DNA of 13,711 nucleotides from Syntrophaceae bacterium. GTDB lineage: Bacteria > Desulfobacterota > Syntrophia > Syntrophales > UBA2185. Made by a program: the position numbers and the translations under genes. The notes beneath the pieces were generated by a model that saw only the letters and a program-made list of their open reading frames with translations, was not told where the DNA came from and ran no database searches. Positions 1 to 7,527 of this stretch are shown here, piece after piece. Within the stretch, counting starts at the first letter, position 1, and every line of letters starts with the position of its first letter. The stretch spans positions 10,568 to 24,278 of the forward strand of contig JAFNGM010000272.1 in assembly GCA_017885225.1 (NCBI GenBank), given 5' to 3'.

Positions 1-480
1 CATGCCGCCGCTCATCTGGTGCGGATAATTTCTGACAACGGTCTCCGGAGAGGGCATGCCTACAAGGTGTAATGTCTCAATCGCGCGATTCATGGCTTCC
101 AACGTGTCAAGCCCCTGATGCAATGTGATCGCTTCCGTAATCTGGTCTCCTATGCGGAGAACCGGGTTCAAAGAGGTCATGGGTTCCTGAAAGATCATCG
201 AAATATCTTTGCCCCTGACTTTGCGCATTTCTTCATCGTCGAGCTGGAGAAGATCAACGCCATTGAACATAATATTTCCGGAAACGATTCTCCCGGGCGG
301 GCGTGGCACCAATCGCATGATTGACAGGGCAAGGACCGTCTTGCCGCAACCGGACTCACCGACAATGCCAAGGGTATCACCCTCATCGACGACAAGGTCC
401 ACGTCATCGACAGCCTTTATGACACCATACTCTGTCTCAAAATGGGTGCTGAGGTTTTTGATTTCCAGAATTCTTCCCAT
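1..480 (-). CDS. Peptide/nickel-type ABC importer ATP-binding subunit (DppD/OppD-like), C-terminus beyond window
   Basis: This is the ATPase subunit of an oligopeptide/dipeptide-type importer that would power uptake through an inner-membrane permease pair. The first 160 residues are present. I see a Walker A motif GESGCGKT at residues 41-48, the Q-loop in MIFQEP (Q118), the family-typical TSLNPVLRIGDQ stretch just after it, and the start of the ABC signature (HQMSGGM, residues 154-160) at the window edge. Walker B, the H-loop and the C-terminal oligopeptide-binding region lie outside. The ATG at 478-480 fits the usual N-terminus of DppD proteins, though no strong Shine-Dalgarno precedes it. 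It begins 12 nt after the aminopeptidase stop, so it is probably co-transcribed with it. Peptide specificity rather than nickel or sugar is inferred from the family and from the neighbouring peptidase; permease and binding-protein genes are not visible. Confidence 0.9.
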   Translation of the reverse strand, partial: MGRILEIKNLSTHFETEYGVIKAVDDVDLVVDEGDTLGIVGESGCGKTVLALSIMRLVPRPPGRIVSGNIMFNGVDLLQLDDEEMRKVRGKDISMIFQEPMTSLNPVLRIGDQITEAITLHQGLDTLEAMNRAIETLHLVGMPSPETVVRNYPHQMSGGM

Positions 481-492
481 AGGACGCCGGTG

Positions 493-1998
493 TTAATCCT
501 TTTTTTGCCAGTCTTTAAGAAATTGAACCAGCAAACGGACCCCTATGCCGGTTGCCCCTTTGGGGATATATGACCTGTCTTTTGTTAACCATGCGGGACC
601 TGCAATATCCAGATGGACCCAGGGTGATTTACCGATAAATTTGCTCAGAAACGCGGCCGCCGTAATCGCCCCCCCAGGTCTCCCACCGGTATTTTTGAAA
701 TCCGCCACATCGCTCTTTATCAATTCATGATAATCTTCCCACAGGGGCAATTCCCATACGCGTTCACCCGTTTTTTCCGCCGCATCTCTCAGCTTGTTTT
801 TCAGCTCCTTATCTGTCCCAAGCATGCCTATTGCAAGATCACCGAGGGCAATTACACATGCTCCGGTTAATGTTGCGAGGTCGATAATGGCAACCGGCTT
901 GAATCTTTCCGCATACGTAAGCGCATCGGCTAAAATCAAACGACCCTCGGCGTCTGTACTGATAATCTCGATTGTCTTGCCCGATAATGATCTCAAAATA
1001 TCACCGGGCTTATACGCCCGTCCTCCCGGCAGATTCTCCGTCGCCGGTATGAGCCCGACAATATTGACCGGGAGCCTGAGATCAGCTGCTGCCATTATGG
1101 CGCCCATCACCGCCGCGCCGCCCGCCATGTCGGATTTCATTTCTTCCATCTTCTCCGCCGGCTTTATGGATATGCCACCACTATCGAATGTCAATCCTTT
1201 TCCGACAAGAGCCACCGGACGTTCTGCCTTTACATCCCCACTGTACTCCAGGATGATGAACCGGGCCGGCTCGGCACTTCCTTTCGCAACACCCAGCAAC
1301 GCATTCATGCCGATTTTTCTCAGCTTCCGCTCGTCGAGTACGCGCAATTTCACATTCTTTCTTGCTGCAATCTTACGGGCTTCTCCGGCCATGGCGGTGG
1401 GTGTCATCTCGTTTCCCGGTGCAGATACCATATCCCTGGCAAAAAACACCGCCTTCGTGACAATCTCCACGCTCTCTGCAGCGGACCGAATAATCTCACA
1501 GACATCTTCTCTTTCTTCAACAATGGTAAATTCCTTCGGATCCCCTTTTTTATCCTTGTCCACAGTTTTATAATTCGTATATTGATAGAGGCCAAGTACT
1601 GCGCCTTCGACAACAGCCTGGACCGTATGCTCGATCGATTCTTTGCTCTCAATAAAATCCAGCGAGGTGGAAAACTCCTTCAGTGTCAAAGATCTTACAT
1701 GCTTTGCCGCTGTCGCAAAGACACATCTCAATTTTTCCATGGTTAAGTCCGATTTTTTGCCGACACCGGCGAGCACTATTCTTTTCGCGGGAATAAGACC
1801 CCTTGTATAGAGTACGGATACCTGGTTCAGTGTGCCTTTAAAGTCACCTGTCGCGATAATGTCCTTTATCATTCCGCCGGTTTCCTCATCGAGCAGTTTC
1901 ACCGTCCCTTGCAGCTCCTTTACATCTTCAAAATAGGGTACTACCACTGCGGCAGACTTGAACTCCGTAATCTTTCCTTTCCTGGTAAGGATCCTCAT
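493..1998 (-). CDS. pepA: Leucyl aminopeptidase, M17 family
   Basis: This cytosolic di-metal aminopeptidase removes N-terminal residues from peptides; bacterial members are usually hexamers. The protein has 501 residues, normal for the family. The N-terminal macro-like domain covers about 1-165 and the catalytic domain about 170-495. The metal and catalytic residues are all present by family alignment: K267 and D272 in VGKGLTFDSGG, K279 in SIKP, D290 in KSDMAGG, and D349/E351/R353 in the signature STDAEGRLILADAL. The start is chosen at the ATG at 1996-1998 because GGAGG sits 4 nt upstream; an in-frame ATG 24 nt earlier (2020-2022) has no ribosome binding site. It lies 49 nt downstream of the FAD dehydrogenase gene and 12 nt upstream of the ABC ATPase gene. 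Its job is probably hydrolysis of imported or recycled peptides. Confidence 0.95.
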   Translation of the reverse strand: MRILTRKGKITEFKSAAVVVPYFEDVKELQGTVKLLDEETGGMIKDIIATGDFKGTLNQVSVLYTRGLIPAKRIVLAGVGKKSDLTMEKLRCVFATAAKHVRSLTLKEFSTSLDFIESKESIEHTVQAVVEGAVLGLYQYTNYKTVDKDKKGDPKEFTIVEEREDVCEIIRSAAESVEIVTKAVFFARDMVSAPGNEMTPTAMAGEARKIAARKNVKLRVLDERKLRKIGMNALLGVAKGSAEPARFIILEYSGDVKAERPVALVGKGLTFDSGGISIKPAEKMEEMKSDMAGGAAVMGAIMAAADLRLPVNIVGLIPATENLPGGRAYKPGDILRSLSGKTIEIISTDAEGRLILADALTYAERFKPVAIIDLATLTGACVIALGDLAIGMLGTDKELKNKLRDAAEKTGERVWELPLWEDYHELIKSDVADFKNTGGRPGGAITAAAFLSKFIGKSPWVHLDIAGPAWLTKDRSYIPKGATGIGVRLLVQFLKDWQKKD

Positions 1999-2002
1999 TT
2001 TT

Positions 2003-2007
2003 CCTCC
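2003..2007 (-). promoter_or_regulatory. Ribosome binding site deciding the aminopeptidase start
   Basis: GGAGG on the minus strand lies 4 nt before the ATG at 1998. It falls inside the reading frame of the longer alternative start at 2022, which itself lacks such a signal, so the shorter protein is preferred. Confidence 0.7.
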
Positions 2008-2047
2008 AAAATCACTTGACATTTATAGACGGAGCCTGCTTCCCTCA

Positions 2048-3460
2048 TCACTGCGCGGGTTTTCGTACCATTCCTTGAGAACCCGCCTTGCCTACCCGCT
2101 TTGCAGATTTCTGCTCTCCCTTTATCCGGGAAGCAATGGCTCGTGCAGCGATAACACCGCTTGCCGATGCCTGTAATAAGCCTCGTGTGATCCCTGCACC
2201 GTCTCCTATGGCGAAGAGGTTCTTTACCTTGGTTTCCATTTCCTGTGATACCTCTATGCGGTTTGAATAAAATTTCACCTCTACTCCATAAAGAAGGGTA
2301 TGACGGGAATAAACTCCGGGTGCAAGTCTATCGAGAGCCTGCAGCATTTCGATTATGCTCTGGAGATGGCGATAGGGGAACACAAAACTTAGATCTCCCG
2401 GCGTTGCTTTCATAAGTGTCGGCCTCGTGAGGCAGTGGTCGATACGGTCTCCCGTGGATCTTCGTCCTGCCAGCAAGTCTCCCAATCTCTGAATGATGGC
2501 GCCACCCCCCAAAAGGTTTGCCAACCTGGCAATGTAGCGACCATACGCAATGGGATCGCGGAAAGGCTCCGTAAACGTACTGCTCACAAGAATTGCGAAG
2601 TTGCTGTTATTGCTTTTTCGCTTCGCGTAACTGTGACCATTTACGGTGATGATTCCGTCATTCTCTTCGGTTACCACCTCTCCGTAAGGATTCATACAGA
2701 AAGTGCGAACCTTATCATCAAACGTTTTTGAATAGAAAATCAGCTTGGGCTCGTAGGTCACATCGGTTATTTTTTTGAGAATTGTGGCGGGCAACTCCAC
2801 ACGGACACCGATGTCTACAGGACTTGATTTTGTGGTGAGTCCGAGCGATTCTGCCTCGTCTTTCATCCAGCTTGCCCCTACCCTGCCGGGTGCTGCGATG
2901 ACATAATTACTATTGACGATCTGACCGTCCGCGAGTTTCACACCTTTAATTTGTCCACCTTCTTCAATCAATGATTTCACCTGGCAGCAGGTTTTCACCT
3001 CCACTTTACCGTCGAGGGCCTTTCTCATGTGGCGTAAAACCCGCTGGCAGTTTTCCGTGCCTATATGACGAATGACGGTGGGAATAAACTCAAGTCCCGC
3101 GAGACTTGCCTGATCAGCAATTTCCTCAACTGATGTGGTGAGATCACCAAAGATGCGGTCCGGCGCTCCATATTTGACGAAGATTTCATCTGTACTTTTC
3201 AGGATATTAATCAGGTCGTTTTTATCGAGAAAATCTAAAAGATACCCTCCTACCTCTGTAGAGATATTGAGCTTGCCGTCACTGTATGCGCCGGCTCCTC
3301 CCCACCCGCAGAGGACATCTTTTGCGTCATGCCTCGATCGTTTTTCCAGTTCATTCCCCTGATCGAAGAGGATCACCCGGTCAACATCATGTTCTGCAAG
3401 GGTCAGTGCGGTAAATATCCCCGCCGGGCCGCAACCGACGATGATTACCCGATAGTCCAT
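2048..3460 (-). CDS. Uncharacterised FAD-dependent dehydrogenase (COG2509-like)
   Basis: This is a 470-residue flavoprotein of the BaiN/HI0933-like, COG2509-type group; its substrate is unknown. It opens with a Rossmann FAD-binding site, MDYRVIIVGCGPAG (GxGxxG at 9-14), followed by an acidic end of strand two (LFDQG). A glycine-rich CGWGGAGAYSDGKL stretch follows at 51-64, and the second FAD-contact motif NLFAIGDGAGITRGLLQA lies near 414-431, where flavoproteins of this fold bind the FAD ribityl/phosphate. No membrane segment or signal peptide is visible. The ATG at 3458-3460 places the Rossmann strand at the usual distance from the N-terminus. A GTG at 3500-3502 would add 14 basic residues, and neither start has a good ribosome binding site. 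It is probably the first gene of the operon running into pepA and the ABC ATPase, and is divergent from the hydroxyacid dehydrogenase. Confidence 0.85.
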   Translation of the reverse strand: MDYRVIIVGCGPAGIFTALTLAEHDVDRVILFDQGNELEKRSRHDAKDVLCGWGGAGAYSDGKLNISTEVGGYLLDFLDKNDLINILKSTDEIFVKYGAPDRIFGDLTTSVEEIADQASLAGLEFIPTVIRHIGTENCQRVLRHMRKALDGKVEVKTCCQVKSLIEEGGQIKGVKLADGQIVNSNYVIAAPGRVGASWMKDEAESLGLTTKSSPVDIGVRVELPATILKKITDVTYEPKLIFYSKTFDDKVRTFCMNPYGEVVTEENDGIITVNGHSYAKRKSNNSNFAILVSSTFTEPFRDPIAYGRYIARLANLLGGGAIIQRLGDLLAGRRSTGDRIDHCLTRPTLMKATPGDLSFVFPYRHLQSIIEMLQALDRLAPGVYSRHTLLYGVEVKFYSNRIEVSQEMETKVKNLFAIGDGAGITRGLLQASASGVIAARAIASRIKGEQKSAKRVGKAGSQGMVRKPAQ

Positions 3461-3572
3461 GTAGTGAATACGCCGCCTCTTTTTTGTAGTATTTTCTTTC
3501 ACAATCTCATATTTTCAGCCTTAAATCAAGCTCCCCGCACACAATGACATGATGCCCTCAACAAACATTCTT

Positions 3573-3601
3573 TTGTGATATGCGGAAATAATGTATATAA
3601 T
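3573..3601 (+). promoter_or_regulatory. Sigma-70-like promoter for the hydroxyacid dehydrogenase gene
   Basis: TTGTGA at 3573-3578 (4 of 6 to consensus) and a perfect TATAAT at 3596-3601 are separated by 17 bp. Transcription would start near 3608, leaving a leader of about 33 nt before the ATG at 3641. This also argues against the GTG at 3575, which lies inside the promoter. Confidence 0.6.
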
Positions 3602-3640
3602 ATATGGAAAGAAACTATTCCAAGAGAGCATTGCGCAAAG

Positions 3641-4636
3641 ATGAAAGATACACGAATATTAATTACGGGGCGACTCCCCGAGGATATCATGGCCTCCCTT
3701 GCAGAGAAATATGCGGTGGACGCAAATATGGAGGACAGGCCTTTCGACAGACAGAAATTACTTCAGAGCATTCGTGACAAAGACGGTCTCATCTCCATGA
3801 TAACGGACAGTGTCGACGAGGAACTGCTTAACGTGTCAGCCCGTTTAAAAATCATCGCCCACTTTGGTGTCGGCTATAATAACATAGACGTGAAGGCGGC
3901 CACTTTGCGGGGAATCCTTGTTTCCAACACTCCCGGCGTCCTCACGGACGCCACGGCGGAGCTGGCCTTTGCGCTGATCTTAGCCATTTCCAGAAGACTT
4001 GTTGCGGGCGACAGAATAACGAGAGAGGGACGTTTTCAATACTGGGCGCCCATGCTCTTTCTGGGCAGGGAAGTCACCGGTAAAACGCTGGGCATTATCG
4101 GATTAGGGAAAATCGGCAAAGCCGTAGCAATGAGGGCCAAGGGATTTGCTATGCGCGTCCTCTATCACAACCGCAACAGGATAGACATATCTGAGGAAAA
4201 AGCATTCAACGCGGAATATGTCAGTCTGAAAACATTGCTCATGGAATCAGACTTTGTATCCCTCCATGTGCCGCTTACAGAACATACGAAACATCTTATC
4301 GGTGCGGACAAACTTTCCCTCATGAAACCCACGGCCTATCTGATTAATACCTCACGGGGACCCGTAGTCGATGAGCAGGCTCTTCTCAATGCACTCCGGG
4401 AAAGAAAGATAGAAGGCGCCGGATTGGACGTGTATGAACACGAACCGGCCCTGACACCCGGTTTAACGGAACTGGATAATGTGATTCTTCTCCCGCACGT
4501 GGGGAGCGGTACACTGGAAACCCGCGTGAGAATGGCCACTATGGCGGCGGAAAATCTTATTGCCGGCCTGAACGGTGAGGTGCCTCCCAACCTTGTGAAT
4601 CCGGAGGCCCTTACGCATCGAGGTCTTATAAAATAA
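3641..4636 (+). CDS. D-2-hydroxyacid dehydrogenase, glyoxylate/hydroxypyruvate reductase type
   Basis: This cytosolic NAD(P)H-dependent enzyme probably interconverts glyoxylate or hydroxypyruvate with glycolate or D-glycerate. The 331 residues match the family length. The N-terminal MKDTRILITGRLPEDI resembles archaeal and bacterial glyoxylate reductases. The nucleotide-binding GLGKIG lies at 154-159. The catalytic triad is visible as R239 in INTSRGPVVDE, E268 in DVYEHEP and H286 in LLPHVGSG. After the second beta strand the usual acidic residue is replaced by YHNRNR (175-180), which in relatives goes with NADP(H) preference; this is an inference. The start at 3641 follows the promoter at 3573-3601, but the ribosome binding site is weak. 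The gene is monocistronic by spacing, 222 bp ahead of the GYD gene. Exact substrate cannot be told from sequence; D-lactate or phosphonate dehydrogenase activity is a less likely alternative. Confidence 0.9.
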   Translation: MKDTRILITGRLPEDIMASLAEKYAVDANMEDRPFDRQKLLQSIRDKDGLISMITDSVDEELLNVSARLKIIAHFGVGYNNIDVKAATLRGILVSNTPGVLTDATAELAFALILAISRRLVAGDRITREGRFQYWAPMLFLGREVTGKTLGIIGLGKIGKAVAMRAKGFAMRVLYHNRNRIDISEEKAFNAEYVSLKTLLMESDFVSLHVPLTEHTKHLIGADKLSLMKPTAYLINTSRGPVVDEQALLNALRERKIEGAGLDVYEHEPALTPGLTELDNVILLPHVGSGTLETRVRMATMAAENLIAGLNGEVPPNLVNPEALTHRGLIK

Positions 4637-4675
4637 AAGATTACGCCATCAGGTCTAATACCAAGTTGCACGCTT

Positions 4676-4745
4676 GTCATTGCGAGAAGCAACGCGACGT
4701 GGCAATCTAACATTTTGAGATTGCTTCACTTCATTCGCAATAGCC
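4676..4745. repeat. REP/MITE-like palindromic repeat (ATTGCGAG...GCAATCT type)
   Basis: The left arm begins ATTGCGAGAAGC (4679-4690) and runs to GGCAATCT (4701-4708). The right arm runs from AGATTGC (4718-4724) to TTCGCAAT (4734-4741). The inner 7-bp stem GCAATCT/AGATTGC is perfect with a 9-nt loop, and the outer ATTGCGA/TTCGCAAT ends also pair. This wording closely matches a dispersed non-coding palindrome that I know from several bacterial genomes, where it occurs in many intergenic copies. Only one copy is in this window, so its repeat nature rests on that recognition. Confidence 0.6.
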
Positions 4746-4858
4746 ATATGTCATGAGCAACGTTTTGAGTGCAACGCAGTATAAGGCTCTAAAAGGCATT
4801 GCAGGGTCAGGTGAGGAACTTTTAATCACTATAATCAATAACGAAAGGAGAGAAGATT

Positions 4859-5152
4859 ATGCCATTGTACATCGTTTTATGCAAATTAACGGACGAAGGA
4901 GCTCGGGATATCAAGAACGCGCCCAAACGAATTAGAGCGGCCGGGAAGATGATAGAGAAGATGGGAGGCAAGATTACAGGGTTTTACCTGACCATTGGAG
5001 ATTACGACTACATCGCCATCGGTGAAGCCCCCAATGACGAGGTCGCCTGCACGTTTCTGCTGGGTATGGGCGCCACGGGCATCCTAAAGACAACGACATT
5101 GAAGGCCTTTACATTGGAAGAGTTTGAAAAAATAGTAAAGAAATTACCATAG
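4859..5152 (+). CDS. GYD-domain protein of unknown function
   Basis: This is a 97-residue soluble protein of the GYD family (COG4274-like), a small ferredoxin-fold group without an established biochemical role. The family-defining triplet appears in TIGDYDYIAIGEAP (residues about 42-55). The N-terminal MPLYIVLCKLTDEGARDIK and the ending TLKAFTLEEFEKIVKKL are also typical, so it is full length with no fusion. The start is well supported: AAAGGAG at 4844-4850 sits 8 nt before the ATG. A TATAAT at 4830-4835 could serve as a -10 element, but I see no matching -35 box. Upstream is the palindromic repeat, downstream a set of hairpins and a terminator stem, so it probably forms its own transcription unit. 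I do not assign a function. Confidence 0.85.
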   Translation: MPLYIVLCKLTDEGARDIKNAPKRIRAAGKMIEKMGGKITGFYLTIGDYDYIAIGEAPNDEVACTFLLGMGATGILKTTTLKAFTLEEFEKIVKKLP

Positions 5153-5165
5153 GCATCCTGGTGAA

Positions 5166-5224
5166 GGGTAGGAACCACAACCTCCCATAGGATCCGATGT
5201 AACCGGATGACAGTGAGCCGCTGT
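5166..5224 (+). other. Cluster of three short hairpins downstream of the GYD gene
   Basis: Three adjacent stem-loops can be drawn. The first is GGG-T-AGG (5166-5172) with CCTCCC (5181-5186) and loop AACCACAA. The second is ATCCG (5192-5196) with CGGAT (5204-5208). The third is ACAGTG (5210-5215) with CGCTGT (5219-5224), containing one G-T pair. They lie between the GYD stop and the terminator stem. They may be part of a 3' untranslated RNA, a small RNA, or the remnant of a structured RNA; I cannot name a family. Confidence 0.35.
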
Positions 5225-5239
5225 ATTGTATTTATTAAA

Positions 5240-5265
5240 GAAGGGACAGCCTGAGCTGTCCCTTC
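5240..5265. terminator. Bidirectional-type terminator hairpin between GYD gene and cstA
   Basis: GAAGGGACAGC (5240-5250) and GCTGTCCCTTC (5255-5265) form a perfect 11-bp stem with the 4-nt loop CTGA. On the minus strand the stem is followed by TTTAATAAATA, a reasonable U-rich tail for the cstA transcript. On the plus strand the tail is poorer (CTTGAAACC). It lies exactly between two convergent genes. Confidence 0.8.
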
Positions 5266-5316
5266 CTTGAAACCTTTAATTCAGTTATTAAAACCTGTTT
5301 ATTTATAACATTACTC

Positions 5317-7074
5317 TTATGCTGCACTCTCAACGATTGTACCGGTTTTCTTCAATTCCCTCCATTTTTTAAACGCTAACCATATCACTCCGATGGACAG
5401 AATGATGAGCAATATAGCAAATGTGGAAAGTGCGAAGTTCTTCTGGGGTAGATATTTTTCAATGAGCAACACAAACAGAGAATATATGGTTGTCACCATC
5501 ATAAATATCGCCGGTACTACGGTGAACACTGCATTCATGCCTCTGTTCACGAGCCACACAGAGATAGCAATCAATGCCAGGGAGGCAAGCAACTGATTCG
5601 CGGAACCGAATGCCGGCCAGATGACCAGGAACGCATTGTTGTAAGCCAGGAGATACATTAAGACCACACAGAGAGACGCGTTAAAGAGATAGCTTTTCAT
5701 TATCTTCGGAACATCCTTGAACATAACCTGCCATAGCTCTTCAAATAAATATCTGTTGAGCCTCACTGCCGTATCGAGGGTTGTGATGACAAAACCCTCG
5801 ACAAGGAGGATTCCGAACACCGTCCCGTACACAGGCGGTATCCCTAGTCCCTTGTCAAGCAAGCCCCCTGCTCCGGCGGCAAAGGCCAGAATGGGATTTG
5901 ATCTTACCCCTGCCACGGTAGGAAATACAATATTCTGGTATTCCGAGAACATAAGACCGCACCCAACGGCAACGAGGACGCCGATGGCAAGCAAACCCTC
6001 TAACAGCATCCCACCGTAGGCAATTTTTTTAATGTCCGATTCTTTTGAGACCTGTTTCGACGATGTCCCGCCGGCAACCAGGCAATGGAACCCTGAAATG
6101 GCGCCGCACGCAACGGTGATGAATAAAAACGGCCATATAGGGCCTAACTTGGCTGATCCTGCGGCGACATTGAAAGCCGGAGCGGAAAAGGTAACACCCT
6201 TGAAACCGGCCACGAGAGCGGAAATAAACAATGCAACAATACCGCTATAGAGTAGAAACGAATTCGTAAAATCCCTCGGCTGCAAGATAATCCAGACAGG
6301 GATTCCCGCGGCAAGCAAACAATAAAAAGAAAGGATAATCATCCAGGTGTTAGCATCAAACGTAACCGGAAATTCCATTCCGATGATAACTGATACGAAG
6401 CAGACAACGATCGCTATTCCGGAAGCGACATATACATTGATCCCCCTTTTATACACCAGGTAGCCGATGATAGGCGCAAAAGAGGTGATAACGATAACAG
6501 ACGTTGATGCGATGCCTCCTATCTGGGCCCTTACTGCCCCTCCAACCACTATTGTCTTCACCACATCCTGGGTGGGTTCCAATCTCAGTACCTCCAAGGA
6601 CAGCAGCGAAGTCAGCGCCGTCGCCGTCAAGCCCAGAAACGCCGAGGTGACAAGAAGAAGCATCAATATGGTAAAACTAATAAATAAAAAGAATCCTGTG
6701 TTTCCCAAGGTAGATTTTGCTATCTCCGCAACGGACTTGCCCTTTTCCCTGACGCTTGCAAAAAGCGCCGTCATGTCATGTACTGCACCAATAAAGATGC
6801 TCCCTAACACTGCCCACAGCCATACGGGGATGAATCCGAACATCATTGCGACTGTGGGGCCTATGATGGGTCCGCCACCGGCAATGCTCGCGAAATGATG
6901 CCCGAATAAGACGATCGGCTTTGTTGGCACGTAATCGACATCATCTTTCATTGAACATGCCGGCGTGATACAGGTATCATCTTCTTTAAATAACTTTGAA
7001 ATATACCTTCCGTAAAAACGGTAACCTAAGTAGAATAAAACAGCCGCTATTATAGGAAGTAATGCTGCATTCAT
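5317..7074 (-). CDS. cstA: CstA-family carbon starvation / pyruvate transporter
   Basis: This is a polytopic inner-membrane transporter. In E. coli, CstA and the related BtsT (YjiY) import pyruvate and were earlier linked to peptide use under carbon starvation. The 585 residues form many hydrophobic helices, starting with LLPIIAAVLFYLGYRFYGRY. The family landmarks are present: PTKPIVLFGHHFASIAGGGPIIGP at 50-73, then GAVHDM, then SGFHCLVAGGTSSKQ midway, and the TTLDTAVRLNRYLFEE segment in the C-terminal part. It is shorter than E. coli CstA (about 700 residues), as many anaerobe homologues are. The ATG at 7072-7074 has AAGGAG 6 nt upstream (7081-7086). It stands alone, convergent with the GYD gene and divergent from the potassium channel. 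No YbdD-like small partner gene follows. The substrate is inferred from the family. Confidence 0.93.
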   Translation of the reverse strand: MNAALLPIIAAVLFYLGYRFYGRYISKLFKEDDTCITPACSMKDDVDYVPTKPIVLFGHHFASIAGGGPIIGPTVAMMFGFIPVWLWAVLGSIFIGAVHDMTALFASVREKGKSVAEIAKSTLGNTGFFLFISFTILMLLLVTSAFLGLTATALTSLLSLEVLRLEPTQDVVKTIVVGGAVRAQIGGIASTSVIVITSFAPIIGYLVYKRGINVYVASGIAIVVCFVSVIIGMEFPVTFDANTWMIILSFYCLLAAGIPVWIILQPRDFTNSFLLYSGIVALFISALVAGFKGVTFSAPAFNVAAGSAKLGPIWPFLFITVACGAISGFHCLVAGGTSSKQVSKESDIKKIAYGGMLLEGLLAIGVLVAVGCGLMFSEYQNIVFPTVAGVRSNPILAFAAGAGGLLDKGLGIPPVYGTVFGILLVEGFVITTLDTAVRLNRYLFEELWQVMFKDVPKIMKSYLFNASLCVVLMYLLAYNNAFLVIWPAFGSANQLLASLALIAISVWLVNRGMNAVFTVVPAIFMMVTTIYSLFVLLIEKYLPQKNFALSTFAILLIILSIGVIWLAFKKWRELKKTGTIVESAA

Positions 7075-7095
7075 AACGTTCTCCTTATATTACTC

Positions 7096-7125
7096 ATTTA
7101 ACAATACCTTATCGCTAAATCTCAA
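7096..7125 (-). promoter_or_regulatory. Candidate cstA promoter
   Basis: On the minus strand TTGAGA (7120-7125, 5 of 6) is followed after 18 bp by TTAAAT (7096-7101, 4 of 6). Transcription would start near 7089, leaving a leader of only about 15 nt that carries the AAGGAG site. The match is moderate and the region is AT-rich. Confidence 0.35.
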
Positions 7126-7494
7126 GTTTGCCGTGCCTACTCACCATTAAAATTTAGGAAAATCACCTCCCCTCTTTACATATTCCGTATTCTTAACAGT
7201 TAATTCTTGTTCTCCAAAATCCGCTCAAGCTCTCTACCCATCTCTGATTTGTCGTGATCGGATGACGTTCATGCTTCTTGGAATTCGCCTTCCCATCCGA
7301 TTCATCTCACTCCAAAACCGCCTTCCAATACCCCATCATTCTCTTTCTTTCGTCAAAATTTCTATCGCCCTAAGACGGTTATAATATACAACATTTTTAT
7401 ATATTCAAGTGATATTTTATGGCAACTATATTTTTCTTAGTTGAATCTTACGACCACACGTTGTGTGGTTGAGACACGGAGACTGAGAAATGTA
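7126..7494. other. Gene-free stretch between cstA and the potassium channel
   Basis: Together with its flanks this makes a 533-bp gap between the two divergent genes. I see no open frame with a start and ribosome binding site worth calling. The part nearest cstA is mixed in composition with short open stretches on the minus strand, and from about 7375 on it becomes strongly AT-rich. The only clear structures are the perfect inverted repeat at 7453-7469 and the promoter signals listed separately. Confidence 0.6.
7453..7469. promoter_or_regulatory. Operator-like perfect inverted repeat
   Basis: ACCACAC-GTT-GTGTGGT has perfect 7-bp arms around a 3-bp centre. It stands out from the AT-rich surroundings. 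Its centre is about 70 bp upstream of the start inferred from the TTGACA promoter at 7495, a position typical for an activator of class I type. A dimeric regulator is the simplest reading; a short RNA hairpin is possible but has no U-tract. Confidence 0.5.
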
Positions 7495-7523
7495 TTGACA
7501 GTTGAATAATTATTAACTATATG
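7495..7523 (+). promoter_or_regulatory. Sigma-70 promoter for the potassium channel gene
   Basis: A perfect -35 hexamer TTGACA (7495-7500) is followed after 17 bp by TATATG (7518-7523, 4 of 6). An alternative -10, TATGAT at 7520-7525 (5 of 6), would give a 19-bp spacer. Transcription would start near 7530 and leave a leader of about 75-80 nt. Confidence 0.6.
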
Positions 7524-7527
7524 ATTT

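Noticed and set aside
794..1573. 259-residue open frame on the plus strand
   Set aside because: It is the mirror of the aminopeptidase gene, whose catalytic motifs are intact on the minus strand; the plus product has no recognisable features.
4753..4935. 60-residue open frame starting MSNVLSATQYKALKG
   Set aside because: It overlaps the well-supported GYD gene in another frame, has no ribosome binding site, and its start abuts the palindromic repeat.
7110..7145. Sigma-54-like string GGCACGGCAAACTTGA upstream of cstA
   Set aside because: The distance between the GG and the -12 element is about 2 bp off and the -12 GC is missing, so it does not fit the rigid -24/-12 spacing.
7200..7339. Coding-like fragments on the minus strand upstream of cstA (MMGYWKAVLE..., and a 22-codon stretch ending MGRELERILENKN)
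   Set aside because: They lie in different frames, each is broken by stops within about 10-25 codons, and no good ribosome binding site precedes them. A decayed small gene is possible, but I cannot support it.
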